Below are positions 41,686 through 50,833 of a DNA stretch of 64,000 nucleotides, piece after piece. A program made the translations under genes and the position numbers. Location: NCBI RefSeq assembly GCF_900143185.1, contig NZ_FSRQ01000002.1:558001-622000 (forward strand), read 5' to 3'. The notes beneath the pieces were generated by a model. That model saw only the letters and a program-made list of their open reading frames with translations. It did no database searches and had not been told where the DNA came from. How positions within the stretch are numbered: the stretch's first letter is position 1; each line of letters opens with the position of its first letter. The stretch comes from Chryseobacterium scophthalmum (GTDB taxonomy: Bacteria; Bacteroidota; Bacteroidia; Flavobacteriales; Weeksellaceae).

Positions 41686-42686
41686 GATTTTTCTATTAAC
41701 ACCCTATTAATAACCGATATACTTTCTTTCCAAAATTCAACTGGAAAAAAACCAGGAGACAAAGCAACCGTATAGTTTTCAATTCTCTTTGTAATATTGC
41801 TGTTCTCTATTGTTGAAAATGTCTCTTCAATATTTTTATAAACTATTTCCGCACTTGGGTCATGATTGAATTCATGGGATCTCCAATCTGAGTCGCCATC
41901 AAATCGATTGTTGAAATAATCCATATCAACATGTAACAATATAGAAGCCGTATCCGAAATATCTTTTAGAAAGTCATCAATTTCAGTAAACACTGAATAT
42001 TCAAGATTAGATTTTATACCTTCCGATGGTGAGAAACTTAAAAGTGGACGTTCTTGATAGGGTTGTATAGTCTCATCACTTAAAAACCCACGATTTACTT
42101 TGCCTGATACTTGCGCTTTACTTAGTCGATGTTTTGGCATCAGGTGTCGAAACTGTATTCTTGGCATACTATGTAGAAATAACGTCATAAAACTTCCAAT
42201 AGAAATTGCACCGCTTTCAATAGCTCGCCTTACAGTATTTGGATTAAATAAATTGACTTCTTCGTTATTGAATGGATTAATAAATAAATTATCTTTCTTA
42301 AACAATAAGGGAGGCATACAGTCAGTGTGGTCGTCGATATGTAATATAACAATCTCATTCGGAACATCATTTTCTAAAAGCCTTTGTTCTAGCCAAAGGC
42401 TCCAACTGTATATAGTCCAATTGTCGTTAAGCGATAGTTGATATTTTACAAGATTTCGAAACTGATCAGGTATTTCCTTTATCATGATGCTTTTATCCCA
42501 CCATTGCAGTCCTTCTAAGATATTAGGATCTATGTAATAATCGGAAGATTTGTGATTACTTAATAAAACATCAATATAATTATCATCCTGTTCTAGAATT
42601 CTAATATCTTTTCCAGAAAAATAATCCACCAAAAATTGTTGTAGATCTTCTTCTTTCTTAGGTAAATTTTTAGCATTAATTTTCAT
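41682..42686 (-). CDS. peptide arginase-like enzyme (UPF0489 family)
   Basis: 334 aa. Two metal-binding blocks of the arginase/ureohydrolase type: His116-x-Asp118-Asp119-His120-x-Asp122 (ILHIDDHTDCMPP) and His252-x-Asp254-x-Asp256 (LLHVDMDYFNNRFDGD). UPF0489-like enzymes in RiPP clusters turn arginine side chains of the precursor into ornithine. The neighbouring precursor has six arginines, three of them in its C-terminal 11 residues. It overlaps the radical SAM gene by 11 bp and the GNAT gene by 4 bp. Confidence 0.8.
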   Translation of the reverse strand: MKINAKNLPKKEEDLQQFLVDYFSGKDIRILEQDDNYIDVLLSNHKSSDYYIDPNILEGLQWWDKSIMIKEIPDQFRNLVKYQLSLNDNWTIYSWSLWLEQRLLENDVPNEIVILHIDDHTDCMPPLLFKKDNLFINPFNNEEVNLFNPNTVRRAIESGAISIGSFMTLFLHSMPRIQFRHLMPKHRLSKAQVSGKVNRGFLSDETIQPYQERPLLSFSPSEGIKSNLEYSVFTEIDDFLKDISDTASILLHVDMDYFNNRFDGDSDWRSHEFNHDPSAEIVYKNIEETFSTIENSNITKRIENYTVALSPGFFPVEFWKESISVINRVLIEKS

Positions 42687-44835
42687 CGTCTATCATTAGA
42701 TATTCACATCTATTTTTTAAACAATTTAGCAACTCACGTCCTAACAGAGTTAGGTCACATTTGTCTATTACTTCAAAACCTGTTATTAGTTGATCCGAAA
42801 TTTTCCGGCAATTATTTGTTGCTACATCAGTAAGGCCTTGTTCTTTAGATTTCCGTAAAAACGCCCAGAAATCCAGCAGCTCTACAAACACATACAAAGC
42901 ATGAAATAATCCACTTGGAGGTCTTAATTCTTCTCGCCAAGGAGATGCTACTAAAGGATAATCTGAATATACAATTGGACAAACACGTTGCAAAAGATAT
43001 AACTTTTGATGACGATGCTCGTGTATAATGGAATCAGCCAGATCGGCTGGATGAATATATTTGTCATTCCGCATTAACTGTACGTACAAAGCGCCCGGTA
43101 CACTATTATCACTGAATGAAACTACCCTATCTAGTGGTGCATCTAAATCTCTAATAAAAAGTACATCTGGTGATATAGCTTTCATCTCATCAACAATAGA
43201 GGATTTCCATTTAACAATAAGATTTAGTGCTTTATTTATCACAGTCTGTCCATCAGTTACTTGAGATAAATCTTCAAAATAAACTCTGTTGCCAAAGGGC
43301 AGTCTCAACCATTTATCTGAATTCTGTAATTTAGGCCAAGCAAATAAATTAGTAATATCACAATTTAAAATGTCTTGCAAATATTTAAGATCAATTGGAA
43401 GAGTTTCTCCATCTACAGATTTAGCTTCGCTTCCTTCTAACCTTCTCTTTATAACTTCAGTCCACGCTACAACAGCAGGACTTGTGGCAATTTGTTTAAG
43501 TGTGTTAGGTTCAAGAGCAAGAATTTTTTCTACTGTTGCATTATATTCCTCCTTATTAATTTGTGAAATAGTTGTCATGAACATTTCGCTTTGACTATTT
43601 CTAAAGCTTTCCAAAATGTTTATAAATGAATTATTCACTCCTGTTTCAAGTTCATACTCCTGGATATCATTTTCACTAATCTGCGATATAGAATTTGTAT
43701 CAAGTTCTATCTGCAATTGATCCGTTACTTTTTTGTTTGCATGCTCAATAAGATTTTTAAGCTCCTTACAGTATATACTAGGATTTAAAAAGCCTGTATC
43801 ACTATAACGATGAGCTACAGCTCCACCTCCACATACATCTACTACCGAGCATTCCTGACAGGTCAAACATAATCCATCTTTTCGAAGTAATTCCCTATGT
43901 TTCTTTACACTTTCAGAATCGATTGCATAAGCAATATTAGTCGTCTTCACATCACCACGAGTAAGGTCAGTACCTTCTCCTGTTATCTTAAGAACATCAA
44001 GATCATGATAAGTCCCATCCGTTTCAATTGTAATTAATCCTACATCACCAAAACCAAATCCATCCGTTTCACTTGGAGCACCAAGAAGAGATGCCAAAAT
44101 AGAATCGAATGTCCTTACCTTCAAAGCAGAATAATGATCAAACCACAAATCAAAACAATTCAATAACCAATTTTCATATATATCCGGTTGTTCATTTCTA
44201 TGAGGAGGGATAGTGACATAATTAGCATCAGGTAATAAAAAATCCAGTTGCGGTATGTCGTAATTGCTAAAAAAAGATAAGATTTCAGAAGGATCATTAA
44301 ATGGATCTATTACTGCAATAACACCAGCAAAAACATTAGGCTTTTTTTCAAGTAATCTTAATGCTTTCTCTGTGTCTGCAAAAGTTGATTTCCCTCTGTG
44401 ATCTAATCTATGTTTATCATTTGCAGTTTGCCCACCATCTAAACTCAATGAAACCTGCAATCCACACTTTTCAAAAAGCTCTAAGTCAGTCTCTTTTAAC
44501 AGAACCCCATTGGTTTGTAGAGAAAAATCGACTATCGTCTCTTGTCGAATCATATTCCTGACATATTCAACATGTTTCGCAAGCACTTCAGCACCCAATA
44601 ACAATGGTTCGCCTCCATGATAAACTATTGCAATGCGATCTATCGAATTTTCTACTACATATTCATTTATTCTGGTTGCTGCAGTTTCTAATATCTCTTT
44701 AGACATTATTTTAGGCTGTGATTTATAACTTTGATCCAAATGATTATACATATAACAATAATCACAGTTGATATTACACCTTGATGCAACTTTGAAGAGA
44801 AAACACCTTATAATTGGTTGATTTGATACTTGCAT
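42676..44835 (-). CDS. FxsB-like radical SAM/SPASM peptide maturase fused to an HExxH domain
   Basis: 719 aa. The radical SAM cluster motif is Cys20-x3-Cys24-x2-Cys27 (RCNINCDYCYMYN). HGGEPLLLG is the GGE motif. A SPASM-type Cys set follows (LCLTCQECSVVDVCGGG ... IYCKEL). The C-terminal ~350 residues carry His605-Glu-His-Arg-His609 (SIIHEHRHQK), the HExxH-type domain often fused to FxsB-like enzymes and linked to 2-oxoglutarate-dependent beta-hydroxylation. Cyclophane-forming relatives join an aromatic ring to the beta-carbon two residues on. It lies 61 bp downstream of the precursor gene behind an attenuator-like hairpin. Confidence 0.88.
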   Translation of the reverse strand: MQVSNQPIIRCFLFKVASRCNINCDYCYMYNHLDQSYKSQPKIMSKEILETAATRINEYVVENSIDRIAIVYHGGEPLLLGAEVLAKHVEYVRNMIRQETIVDFSLQTNGVLLKETDLELFEKCGLQVSLSLDGGQTANDKHRLDHRGKSTFADTEKALRLLEKKPNVFAGVIAVIDPFNDPSEILSFFSNYDIPQLDFLLPDANYVTIPPHRNEQPDIYENWLLNCFDLWFDHYSALKVRTFDSILASLLGAPSETDGFGFGDVGLITIETDGTYHDLDVLKITGEGTDLTRGDVKTTNIAYAIDSESVKKHRELLRKDGLCLTCQECSVVDVCGGGAVAHRYSDTGFLNPSIYCKELKNLIEHANKKVTDQLQIELDTNSISQISENDIQEYELETGVNNSFINILESFRNSQSEMFMTTISQINKEEYNATVEKILALEPNTLKQIATSPAVVAWTEVIKRRLEGSEAKSVDGETLPIDLKYLQDILNCDITNLFAWPKLQNSDKWLRLPFGNRVYFEDLSQVTDGQTVINKALNLIVKWKSSIVDEMKAISPDVLFIRDLDAPLDRVVSFSDNSVPGALYVQLMRNDKYIHPADLADSIIHEHRHQKLYLLQRVCPIVYSDYPLVASPWREELRPPSGLFHALYVFVELLDFWAFLRKSKEQGLTDVATNNCRKISDQLITGFEVIDKCDLTLLGRELLNCLKNRCEYLMIDDEN

Positions 44836-44847
44836 AATAAAAAAATT

Positions 44848-44881
44848 AACAGGAAGGCAATAAATTAGTACCCTTCCTGTT
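44848..44881 (-). terminator. attenuator between RiPP precursor and maturase genes
   Basis: Perfect 10-bp stem AACAGGAAGG / CCTTCCTGTT with a 14-nt loop, followed on the minus strand by AATTTTTTTATT and then the maturase ATG. Partial termination here would give more precursor than enzyme, as is common in RiPP operons. Confidence 0.7.
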
Positions 44882-44896
44882 ATTAAGATAGTTAAG

Positions 44897-45082
44897 TTAT
44901 GACCTGTTATGGCGATGATGCATTCTGCTATAGTCAGTTATAGCTTCATTCCCGCTAACTTGCATTGCTTTTGAACGCATCCTATTTAATGCAGGATGGG
45001 CTGTGTTAAGTTGCTTTAACTTTGGCAACAACTTATCTTTTGGATTTGCCATCGGCGATCCATTCGTTGAAAAATTTTCCAT
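44897..45082 (-). CDS. RiPP precursor peptide with aromatic-X-Arg core
   Basis: 61 aa from the ATG at 45082 (MENFSTNGSPMANPKDKLLP ...); a TTG two codons earlier is less likely. A helical, Lys/Leu-rich leader (KLLPKLKQLNTAHPALNRMR) precedes the C-terminal core TDYSRMHHRHNRS. The core is three triplets of aromatic-x-Arg: Tyr-Ser-Arg, His-His-Arg and His-Asn-Arg. This fits a cyclophane-forming maturase (aromatic carbon to residue i+2) and an arginase acting on the Arg residues. No cleavage site or exporter can be named; no peptidase or ABC transporter gene is adjacent. Confidence 0.78.
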   Translation of the reverse strand: MENFSTNGSPMANPKDKLLPKLKQLNTAHPALNRMRSKAMQVSGNEAITDYSRMHHRHNRS

Positions 45083-45126
45083 AATCAATTTTTATTTAAA
45101 CTATAAAATTAAAAAAAATAATAAAA

Positions 45127-46275
45127 TCATCCTCTTTTTTTACTGATATTTTCATCACCAGTTTCTCCACCTATTTCATTATATATTAAGCGCTTTAAGC
45201 TTGTAAAGTTCTGCTCAACGACATTTAAAACATTAAGAATAAGATGTCCTGGATTTACCATCAATATCTCCCTATTATAAAGTGGTAATAAATCCGAAAT
45301 TGAATCATATAGGATGTTGGAACAAGTTGTCGTTTTTATACCTAAAATCCTGTTTATATATATAGGTAATACATTAAAAAGAGAAATCAAGTGAATAATC
45401 CTGACATTAGTTATATCATCCCAAGCAATAGAATCACTATCTTTTAGTTTAAGAAATTCCTTTATGCTTATACTTTTATCTAGCCATTTTATTTTCCATG
45501 CCATTTCTCTGGGAAATCCTGCCGTAATATATTGCAATATTGGATGTTCTAATATTCGCCTTGATGAATGTTCAGCATAAACACTATTGAGCATTACCTT
45601 AGTTGCACCAGAAAGTCTTGCTTTTAGAAACAATCTTGTTGTTTCTGCAAAGATCTCATCACCATTTGCCAAAAACTCTCTAATATGTGTACCCCATCGA
45701 AAATAATCTCCTAATCTGTATGCACATTGTTTATCATCAACAATAATATCATATGTTTTACTCTTTACAAAAATGGATTCCAGAGTATGATCAATTCTAC
45801 TACACAACTCAATGTAATCCGCAAATTTGTGCTTAAATGATTTCGGATATTCGCTATATGCTTCAAGCATCGTATTTAAGCCAAAAAAAGAACTTGCATC
45901 CCTCATTGCGGACACATACCCATTTGAATAGAGAGTATCTGCATCAGCCTGTAAAATTAAAATATTATCAATTACCCACCCCTTCTCTTCAGCCAGATCT
46001 TTAACATAAACATTCCCAGCATGCCTAGCAGGAATATATCCTTGTTCAGACTCTTTAATCAAGTGGATTCTTTCTGGAAATTGACCTTTAATCCTACTGG
46101 CAATAGAGAAGGTAGAGTCTGTCGAGTTATTATCGATCATAACAAGATTTACATCCATGCTTTCTTGGATACCTTTGCTAGCAAATCCCAATGATGATAA
46201 AGATTCAATTAAATTATCCTCTTCATTGAAACATGGCATTACAATAAATGTCTTGATTTGATTAGTAGAGTTCAT
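45127..46275 (-). CDS. family 2 glycosyltransferase at the head of the RiPP cluster
   Basis: About 382 aa from the ATG at 46275; an in-frame ATG at 46284 adds three residues. GT-A fold: FIVMPCFNEEDNLIESLSSL, VMIDNNSTDSTF, and the metal-binding LQADADTLYS (DxD-like). The C-terminal half has hydrophobic segments but no clear membrane helix bundle. It is 44 bp upstream of the precursor and in the same direction. It may glycosylate the peptide; sugar donor and acceptor are unknown. GT2 enzymes are rare in cyclophane RiPP clusters as far as I know. Confidence 0.75.
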   Translation of the reverse strand: MNSTNQIKTFIVMPCFNEEDNLIESLSSLGFASKGIQESMDVNLVMIDNNSTDSTFSIASRIKGQFPERIHLIKESEQGYIPARHAGNVYVKDLAEEKGWVIDNILILQADADTLYSNGYVSAMRDASSFFGLNTMLEAYSEYPKSFKHKFADYIELCSRIDHTLESIFVKSKTYDIIVDDKQCAYRLGDYFRWGTHIREFLANGDEIFAETTRLFLKARLSGATKVMLNSVYAEHSSRRILEHPILQYITAGFPREMAWKIKWLDKSISIKEFLKLKDSDSIAWDDITNVRIIHLISLFNVLPIYINRILGIKTTTCSNILYDSISDLLPLYNREILMVNPGHLILNVLNVVEQNFTSLKRLIYNEIGGETGDENISKKRG

Positions 46276-46360
46276 AGGCCACATTAATGGGAATATTATT
46301 TAAACTCACCTTCTCTCCATTATTCTTAGTAAGAATTTTTATTTTGAGATCATTTTCCAT
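46262..46360 (-). CDS. 32-aa ORF overlapping the start of the glycosyltransferase gene
   Basis: ATG at 46360 reads MENDLKIKILTKNNGEKVSL then NNIPINVAYELY and stops at TAA 14 bp inside the glycosyltransferase gene. It follows a -7-like box (TACTTTTA, 46380-46387) and is the first frame of the transcript. It could be a leader peptide coupling translation of the glycosyltransferase, or a second small product. Weakly supported. Confidence 0.35.
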   Translation of the reverse strand: MENDLKIKILTKNNGEKVSLNNIPINVAYELY

Positions 46361-46379
46361 GGTGTATTAATCGATTTGG

Positions 46380-46425
46380 TAAAAGTAAAAAAAAAATTAA
46401 TCCTGAAATTACGGAAATCCGTAAT
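46380..46425 (-). promoter_or_regulatory. RiPP operon promoter with palindromic operator
   Basis: Perfect palindrome ATTACGGA-AA-TCCGTAAT at 46408-46425, 20 bp upstream of TACTTTTA (46380-46387). It covers the expected -33 region, so an activator or repressor probably binds there. The rest of 46426-46750 shows no gene. Confidence 0.55.
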
Positions 46426-46750
46426 GATTTTACTTTGATTTTAAATTGAATTAATTTTCTCAATTTTTGATAAAAGTAGCTAGGTGAACAAGTGGCATTT
46501 TATCTTTATCATATTATTTATAAAGCGAATAAATATTATCTAATCTAATATATTGGCAATAAAAGGACCTTTGCAATCACTTTGGTTATATTTGGCAATT
46601 CCACATATAAATATGAAATGGATATTCTGGAGTGATTCAAATATTAGAATAATAGAAAGTCATATTGTCGAAAGCGTAATAACTTTCTGACATTATGTCT
46701 GTTATGTAGGGTTGGCAAATTAATTGTTTTTTTAAGGGAAAACAACGCCA

Positions 46751-49700
46751 ATGAATCAAATTAATCTTCAGCAATCAACAAATCAAGCTACTAAAAAATC
46801 AATTTCTTTAGCTCCTAAAGTTCTAAAAAATGAAAATGAAATTAAAAAGATTCGACCCTATCTCAATTCATTAAAAATAGCAATTGATGACAACGATATT
46901 ACAAACATAGCACTTACAGGTGCTTATGGGGCTGGTAAAAGTACCATTTTAGAAACTTTTAAAGATAAAAATAACCAAGACTACAAATTCTTAAATATAT
47001 CTTTAGCTTCGTTTACAGACATTAGCGAAAATGAAACTAAGACTACTAAAGAAGAATTTGAAAGAAAATTGGAAGTTAGTATATTACAACAAATTTTTTA
47101 CCATGTTGAGCCATCAGAAATTCCTGATTCAAGATTCAAGAGAATTACATATTTTTCAAAAAATGAACTTTTAAAATTAGCATTTGGCTTTATTTTATGG
47201 TTGATCAGTGCTATAATAATTTTAAAATTAGGATATATTTCAAAATTAAACCCAGAAAATTGGAACTATGAATTTTATTATTTGGATGTTTGGGCTTTAG
47301 TTTTTTTAGCTATATTCTTCTGGGGAATTGGCGTATTTTCTAATACAATAATTACTCTTTTCAAAAACTCAAAAATTAATAAGGTTAATCTACAAGGAGA
47401 AATAGAATTAGGGGATAAACTGGATAAATCTATATTTAATGAGCATCTTGAAGAAATCATATACTTTTTTGAAAAAACAGAATACAATGTTGTAATCATT
47501 GAAGATTTAGATAGATTTGAAACAACAGAAATTTTCACCAAATTAAGGGAGATTAATATACTTCTTAATAATGCCAAAACTATACATCGAAAAATAAAAT
47601 TCATCTATGCCATTAATGATGGAATCTTTAAAGACAAAACAGAAAGAGTTAAGTTTTTTGAATACATTGTTCCTGTAATACCATTCATTAATCCAGCAAA
47701 TGCTAAAGATAAACTTACTAATCTGATTCAGGAAGCAGAATTGAATGGAGTATTATCTAATGATTTTACTTCCGATGTTGTTTCCTTTATTAATGATATA
47801 GATATGAGATTATTAACAAATATAGTTCATGAATATAGCATATACAAATTGAATCTAAGTTCTTCTCTTATTCAAGAAAATCTTTTTGCTCTTATAACAT
47901 ATAAGAACTTATTTCCTGACGATTTTATTTTATTACATAAAAAAGAAGGCGAGTTATATTCTTTTGTAAGCAAAAAAGATATTTATTTAAAAACATTTTT
48001 AAATAAAATTAATGATGAGATAGAAATTAAGACTCAGGAAATTTCAAATATAGAAGAGGAAAATTTCAAAAAAATAGAAGAACTAAGAGCGGTGTATGTT
48101 AACGAAATAATTTCGGATTTGCCTCCCAATTCAGTGCTTTCTAATTTAAAAGCAAGAGACTTAGTTAAAGATGATGAGTTTGATAATTTGATTAACAAGC
48201 AAACTCTTACACATATACAATTTACTCATTATTATAATCATCAATATAATCTTTCGAATTCCGAACAATATAAATTCAATTTTTCTAAAATTGAAAATAA
48301 AATAAGCTCTGATTTCAAATATGTTGAAAGAGAAAAATTCATAAAAGATAAATCAAATGATAAAACAGAAATATTAAAAAAAGAGATCGATAAATTAAAA
48401 TCAGAAAAAAGATCCATTGAAAATTGGGACTTAAAACAAATCTTTTCTAAAGTTTCTATTGATGAGTTTATTAATGAAAAATTTAAAGATAATGATTTGG
48501 TTAGAATGTTAATTTTGGAAGGCTATATCAATGAAAATTATGAGGATTACATTTCAATTTTCCATGAAGGTAACCTTACAAATGAGGATTTCAATTTTTT
48601 AAAAGGTATAAAAGCAAATAAAACATTCCCTTATCAATATAAGCTTGAGAACAATGCAAATCTAATTAGAGAAATTAAACAACATCAGTTTAGTAGAGAT
48701 TCAATTCTAAATTTTGATTTATTGGATTATTTAGGTAATAACTATGAAAACTATAAAAATCAATATGATGATATAATAAAATTCATTAGTAATGATAAAC
48801 AAAATTCAATAGACTTTATAGACCAGTATTTATCCGACCAAAATAGAGTTCACAGAGTTTTCATCAATAAATTAACTGAAAGCTGGAAAGAATTTTGGGA
48901 TTATATTTATCTGAAAAGTAATTATCCTAAAGATAAACAAGATCAATATTTAAAATATATAATTCAATATTCAGATGTTGATTCTCTTATCTCTAATCAA
49001 AACAAAAGAACTCTTTCAACTGCAATCATGCAGAAAAATTATTTTTTAAAACTTATTCAGCATATTGATATTCAAAAAGTAGAAGCACTTTTAAAACAAT
49101 TAAATATAAAGTTTGAATCTTTAGATAGTCCTGATAATGAATTGGTTGGTTTGTTTGACTATATTTATGATAATAATCTTTATCAAATCAATATTGAAAA
49201 TATTAAAAACTTCATTAAACATTTTGACAATAAAATAAAACTTGATAATCTGTATAACTTGAACTATCAGACCATAACAGAAAGCAATTGCGATAAACTA
49301 AAAGATTATGTTGAAGTAAATTTTGAAAATTATATAACAAATGTATTATTGAAACTTTCGAATACAAATCAAGAATCTGAAGAATTTACAGTTAAGATAC
49401 TTAATCACGACATAGATGAGAAAGTATTAAACAAGTTTATAGAATTATCTAGGTTTGATGATATTAAAAATTTATCATTAGTTGATAATTTTAGTATGAA
49501 GCAAAGTCTTCTAAAGGCAGGTAAGGTATTTCCTTCTTGGGAGAATGTAATTGATTACTTTGAAAACCTTGATGAATTTGAAATTGACGAAGTGTTGCTC
49601 AATTATTTCAATGATTATATGAATTCCCAAGAATTATCTAATAATAAAATTGAAAATGCATTTGATAGTGAAAGTAAAGATTATTTAGAAAAGTTTTATT

Positions 49701-50416
49701 TAAAACTGATTAATAAACCCGAATTAAATGATGACTCTTTTAAATGCCTTGCAGAATCAGCCCCAAAAGGACTGTACGACACATTTGAAATAAATCATGA
49801 GTTTTTTAATCCTAACAAAGTAAATGTTTTAATTTCTTCAGGAATAATCAATATTTCTAAAACAAATTATTTCCGCGTCAGAGAGCATTTCTCGCCTTTA
49901 CACATAAAAATGATTGAAAAATATCAAAAAGATTTTTTTGACAATATTGATGATTATGAATTATCTCAAAGAGATAAACTGACACTTATAGCTTCATCTA
50001 AAGTTAATGAAAAAAATAAAGAACTTCTTATAGAAAAACTAAAAGAACCTATCTTAACACAATCGAACGAATTAGACAATTTGGTATGTCATGTTTATGC
50101 TGAAAGTTCATTTGTTCCGGACTTAGATTTTGAAGAAATGAAAAAATTGGTCAAAAATTCTAAAAGTATAAAAGATGTTGCTATTTTGATATTTAGGAAA
50201 GCAAATAATCTTGACAATACTCAATTACAATTTTTAGTTGAGAGTATAAATGATAATTATAAGAAAATTTTTGAAAAATTTAAACAGCCAACTTTCAAAA
50301 AAATTGAATACAATCATAATCTATTTGAAGAATTAAGAAATAGGGGCATGATAATAAGGTTTGAAGTAAATAAAAATGATTCAACGGAATATCGAGTATT
50401 TGCAAATCACAAATAA
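46751..50416 (+). CDS. YobI/KAP-like membrane P-loop NTPase
   Basis: 1221 aa. Walker A G57-A-Y-G-A-G-K63-S-T (LTGAYGAGKST), Walker B NVVIIEDLDRFE near residue 250. Two membrane segments interrupt the NTPase domain (LLKLAFGFILWLISAIIILK around 140-160 and ALVFLAIFFWGIGVFSNTII around 182-201), the layout of KAP/YobI-type NTPases. The ~750-residue C-terminal part is helical, Asn/Asp/Glu-rich and unassigned; it ends in a strand (MIIRFEVNKNDSTEYRVFAN). Large STAND-like or KAP-like membrane NTPases are frequent in phage-defence islands. Monocistronic; last gene before the right end. Confidence 0.78.
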   Translation: MNQINLQQSTNQATKKSISLAPKVLKNENEIKKIRPYLNSLKIAIDDNDITNIALTGAYGAGKSTILETFKDKNNQDYKFLNISLASFTDISENETKTTKEEFERKLEVSILQQIFYHVEPSEIPDSRFKRITYFSKNELLKLAFGFILWLISAIIILKLGYISKLNPENWNYEFYYLDVWALVFLAIFFWGIGVFSNTIITLFKNSKINKVNLQGEIELGDKLDKSIFNEHLEEIIYFFEKTEYNVVIIEDLDRFETTEIFTKLREINILLNNAKTIHRKIKFIYAINDGIFKDKTERVKFFEYIVPVIPFINPANAKDKLTNLIQEAELNGVLSNDFTSDVVSFINDIDMRLLTNIVHEYSIYKLNLSSSLIQENLFALITYKNLFPDDFILLHKKEGELYSFVSKKDIYLKTFLNKINDEIEIKTQEISNIEEENFKKIEELRAVYVNEIISDLPPNSVLSNLKARDLVKDDEFDNLINKQTLTHIQFTHYYNHQYNLSNSEQYKFNFSKIENKISSDFKYVEREKFIKDKSNDKTEILKKEIDKLKSEKRSIENWDLKQIFSKVSIDEFINEKFKDNDLVRMLILEGYINENYEDYISIFHEGNLTNEDFNFLKGIKANKTFPYQYKLENNANLIREIKQHQFSRDSILNFDLLDYLGNNYENYKNQYDDIIKFISNDKQNSIDFIDQYLSDQNRVHRVFINKLTESWKEFWDYIYLKSNYPKDKQDQYLKYIIQYSDVDSLISNQNKRTLSTAIMQKNYFLKLIQHIDIQKVEALLKQLNIKFESLDSPDNELVGLFDYIYDNNLYQINIENIKNFIKHFDNKIKLDNLYNLNYQTITESNCDKLKDYVEVNFENYITNVLLKLSNTNQESEEFTVKILNHDIDEKVLNKFIELSRFDDIKNLSLVDNFSMKQSLLKAGKVFPSWENVIDYFENLDEFEIDEVLLNYFNDYMNSQELSNNKIENAFDSESKDYLEKFYLKLINKPELNDDSFKCLAESAPKGLYDTFEINHEFFNPNKVNVLISSGIINISKTNYFRVREHFSPLHIKMIEKYQKDFFDNIDDYELSQRDKLTLIASSKVNEKNKELLIEKLKEPILTQSNELDNLVCHVYAESSFVPDLDFEEMKKLVKNSKSIKDVAILIFRKANNLDNTQLQFLVESINDNYKKIFEKFKQPTFKKIEYNHNLFEELRNRGMIIRFEVNKNDSTEYRVFANHK

Positions 50417-50778
50417 TTCTTGAGTTAATTAATAAGCTAAAATTTTAAAAATAGTATTAATTTACCCCATTCTTAAGAAGACAATTAACTTGTGATCCAA
50501 AAGCTAAGAATTAGTATTTCTTTTATTTCATTATTTAACTACTTATTTATGATTATTAAAGTCCATTCATTATAGAATAGACTTTAATAATAACCTAAAA
50601 CTTCTTCTTTTATCTCTTTTATTTAGCAAGAGAAAACAAAAAATGTAGAATGATAATGTAATTCATACTAAAATAGGACCTAGCAATAAAAATTTAGTTT
50701 TATTCAGTAAATTTTTATCAAAAGCATAATAAATGATTTTTGTTTGTAATATTTTTGTTTTCAGTTATTTCTATATTT
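50417..50778. other. non-coding right margin of the island
   Basis: About 360 bp of very AT-rich sequence without any open frame I can support. It leads into the right-end repeat block. Confidence 0.5.
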
Positions 50779-50833
50779 TACTTTTGATAATACCCAACTT
50801 TTGATAAGCTGATTTATCAAAAGCTTTCGATAA
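50779..50833 (-). repeat. right end of the island: repeated TTATC(A/G)AAAG words
   Basis: Contains TACTTTTGATAA (50779-50790), AACTTTTGATAA (50796-50807) and the near-palindrome TTATCAAAAGCTTTCGATAA (50814-50833). The terminal CTTTCGATAA is the inverted partner of the left end. Confidence 0.75.

Larger units (their letters stand above)
23070..50833. mobile_element. 27.8-kb cargo-carrying island inserted in umuC
   Basis: Bounded by inverted TTATCGAAAG (23070-23079) and CTTTCGATAA (50824-50833) and flanked by a direct repeat TTCCTG (23064-23069 and 50834-50839). Removing the segment plus one repeat copy restores an uninterrupted umuC reading frame across the junction. Three tandem tyrosine recombinases lie inside (37.7-41.0 kb) and are the likely movers. 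There are no relaxase, coupling-protein, T4SS or phage structural genes. Cargo: defence, DNA damage tolerance, a RiPP cluster and orphan genes. Confidence 0.88.

Noticed and set aside
23070..50833. Integrative conjugative element
   Set aside because: No relaxase, coupling protein or T4SS/tra genes are visible, so only a recombinase-driven island is supported.
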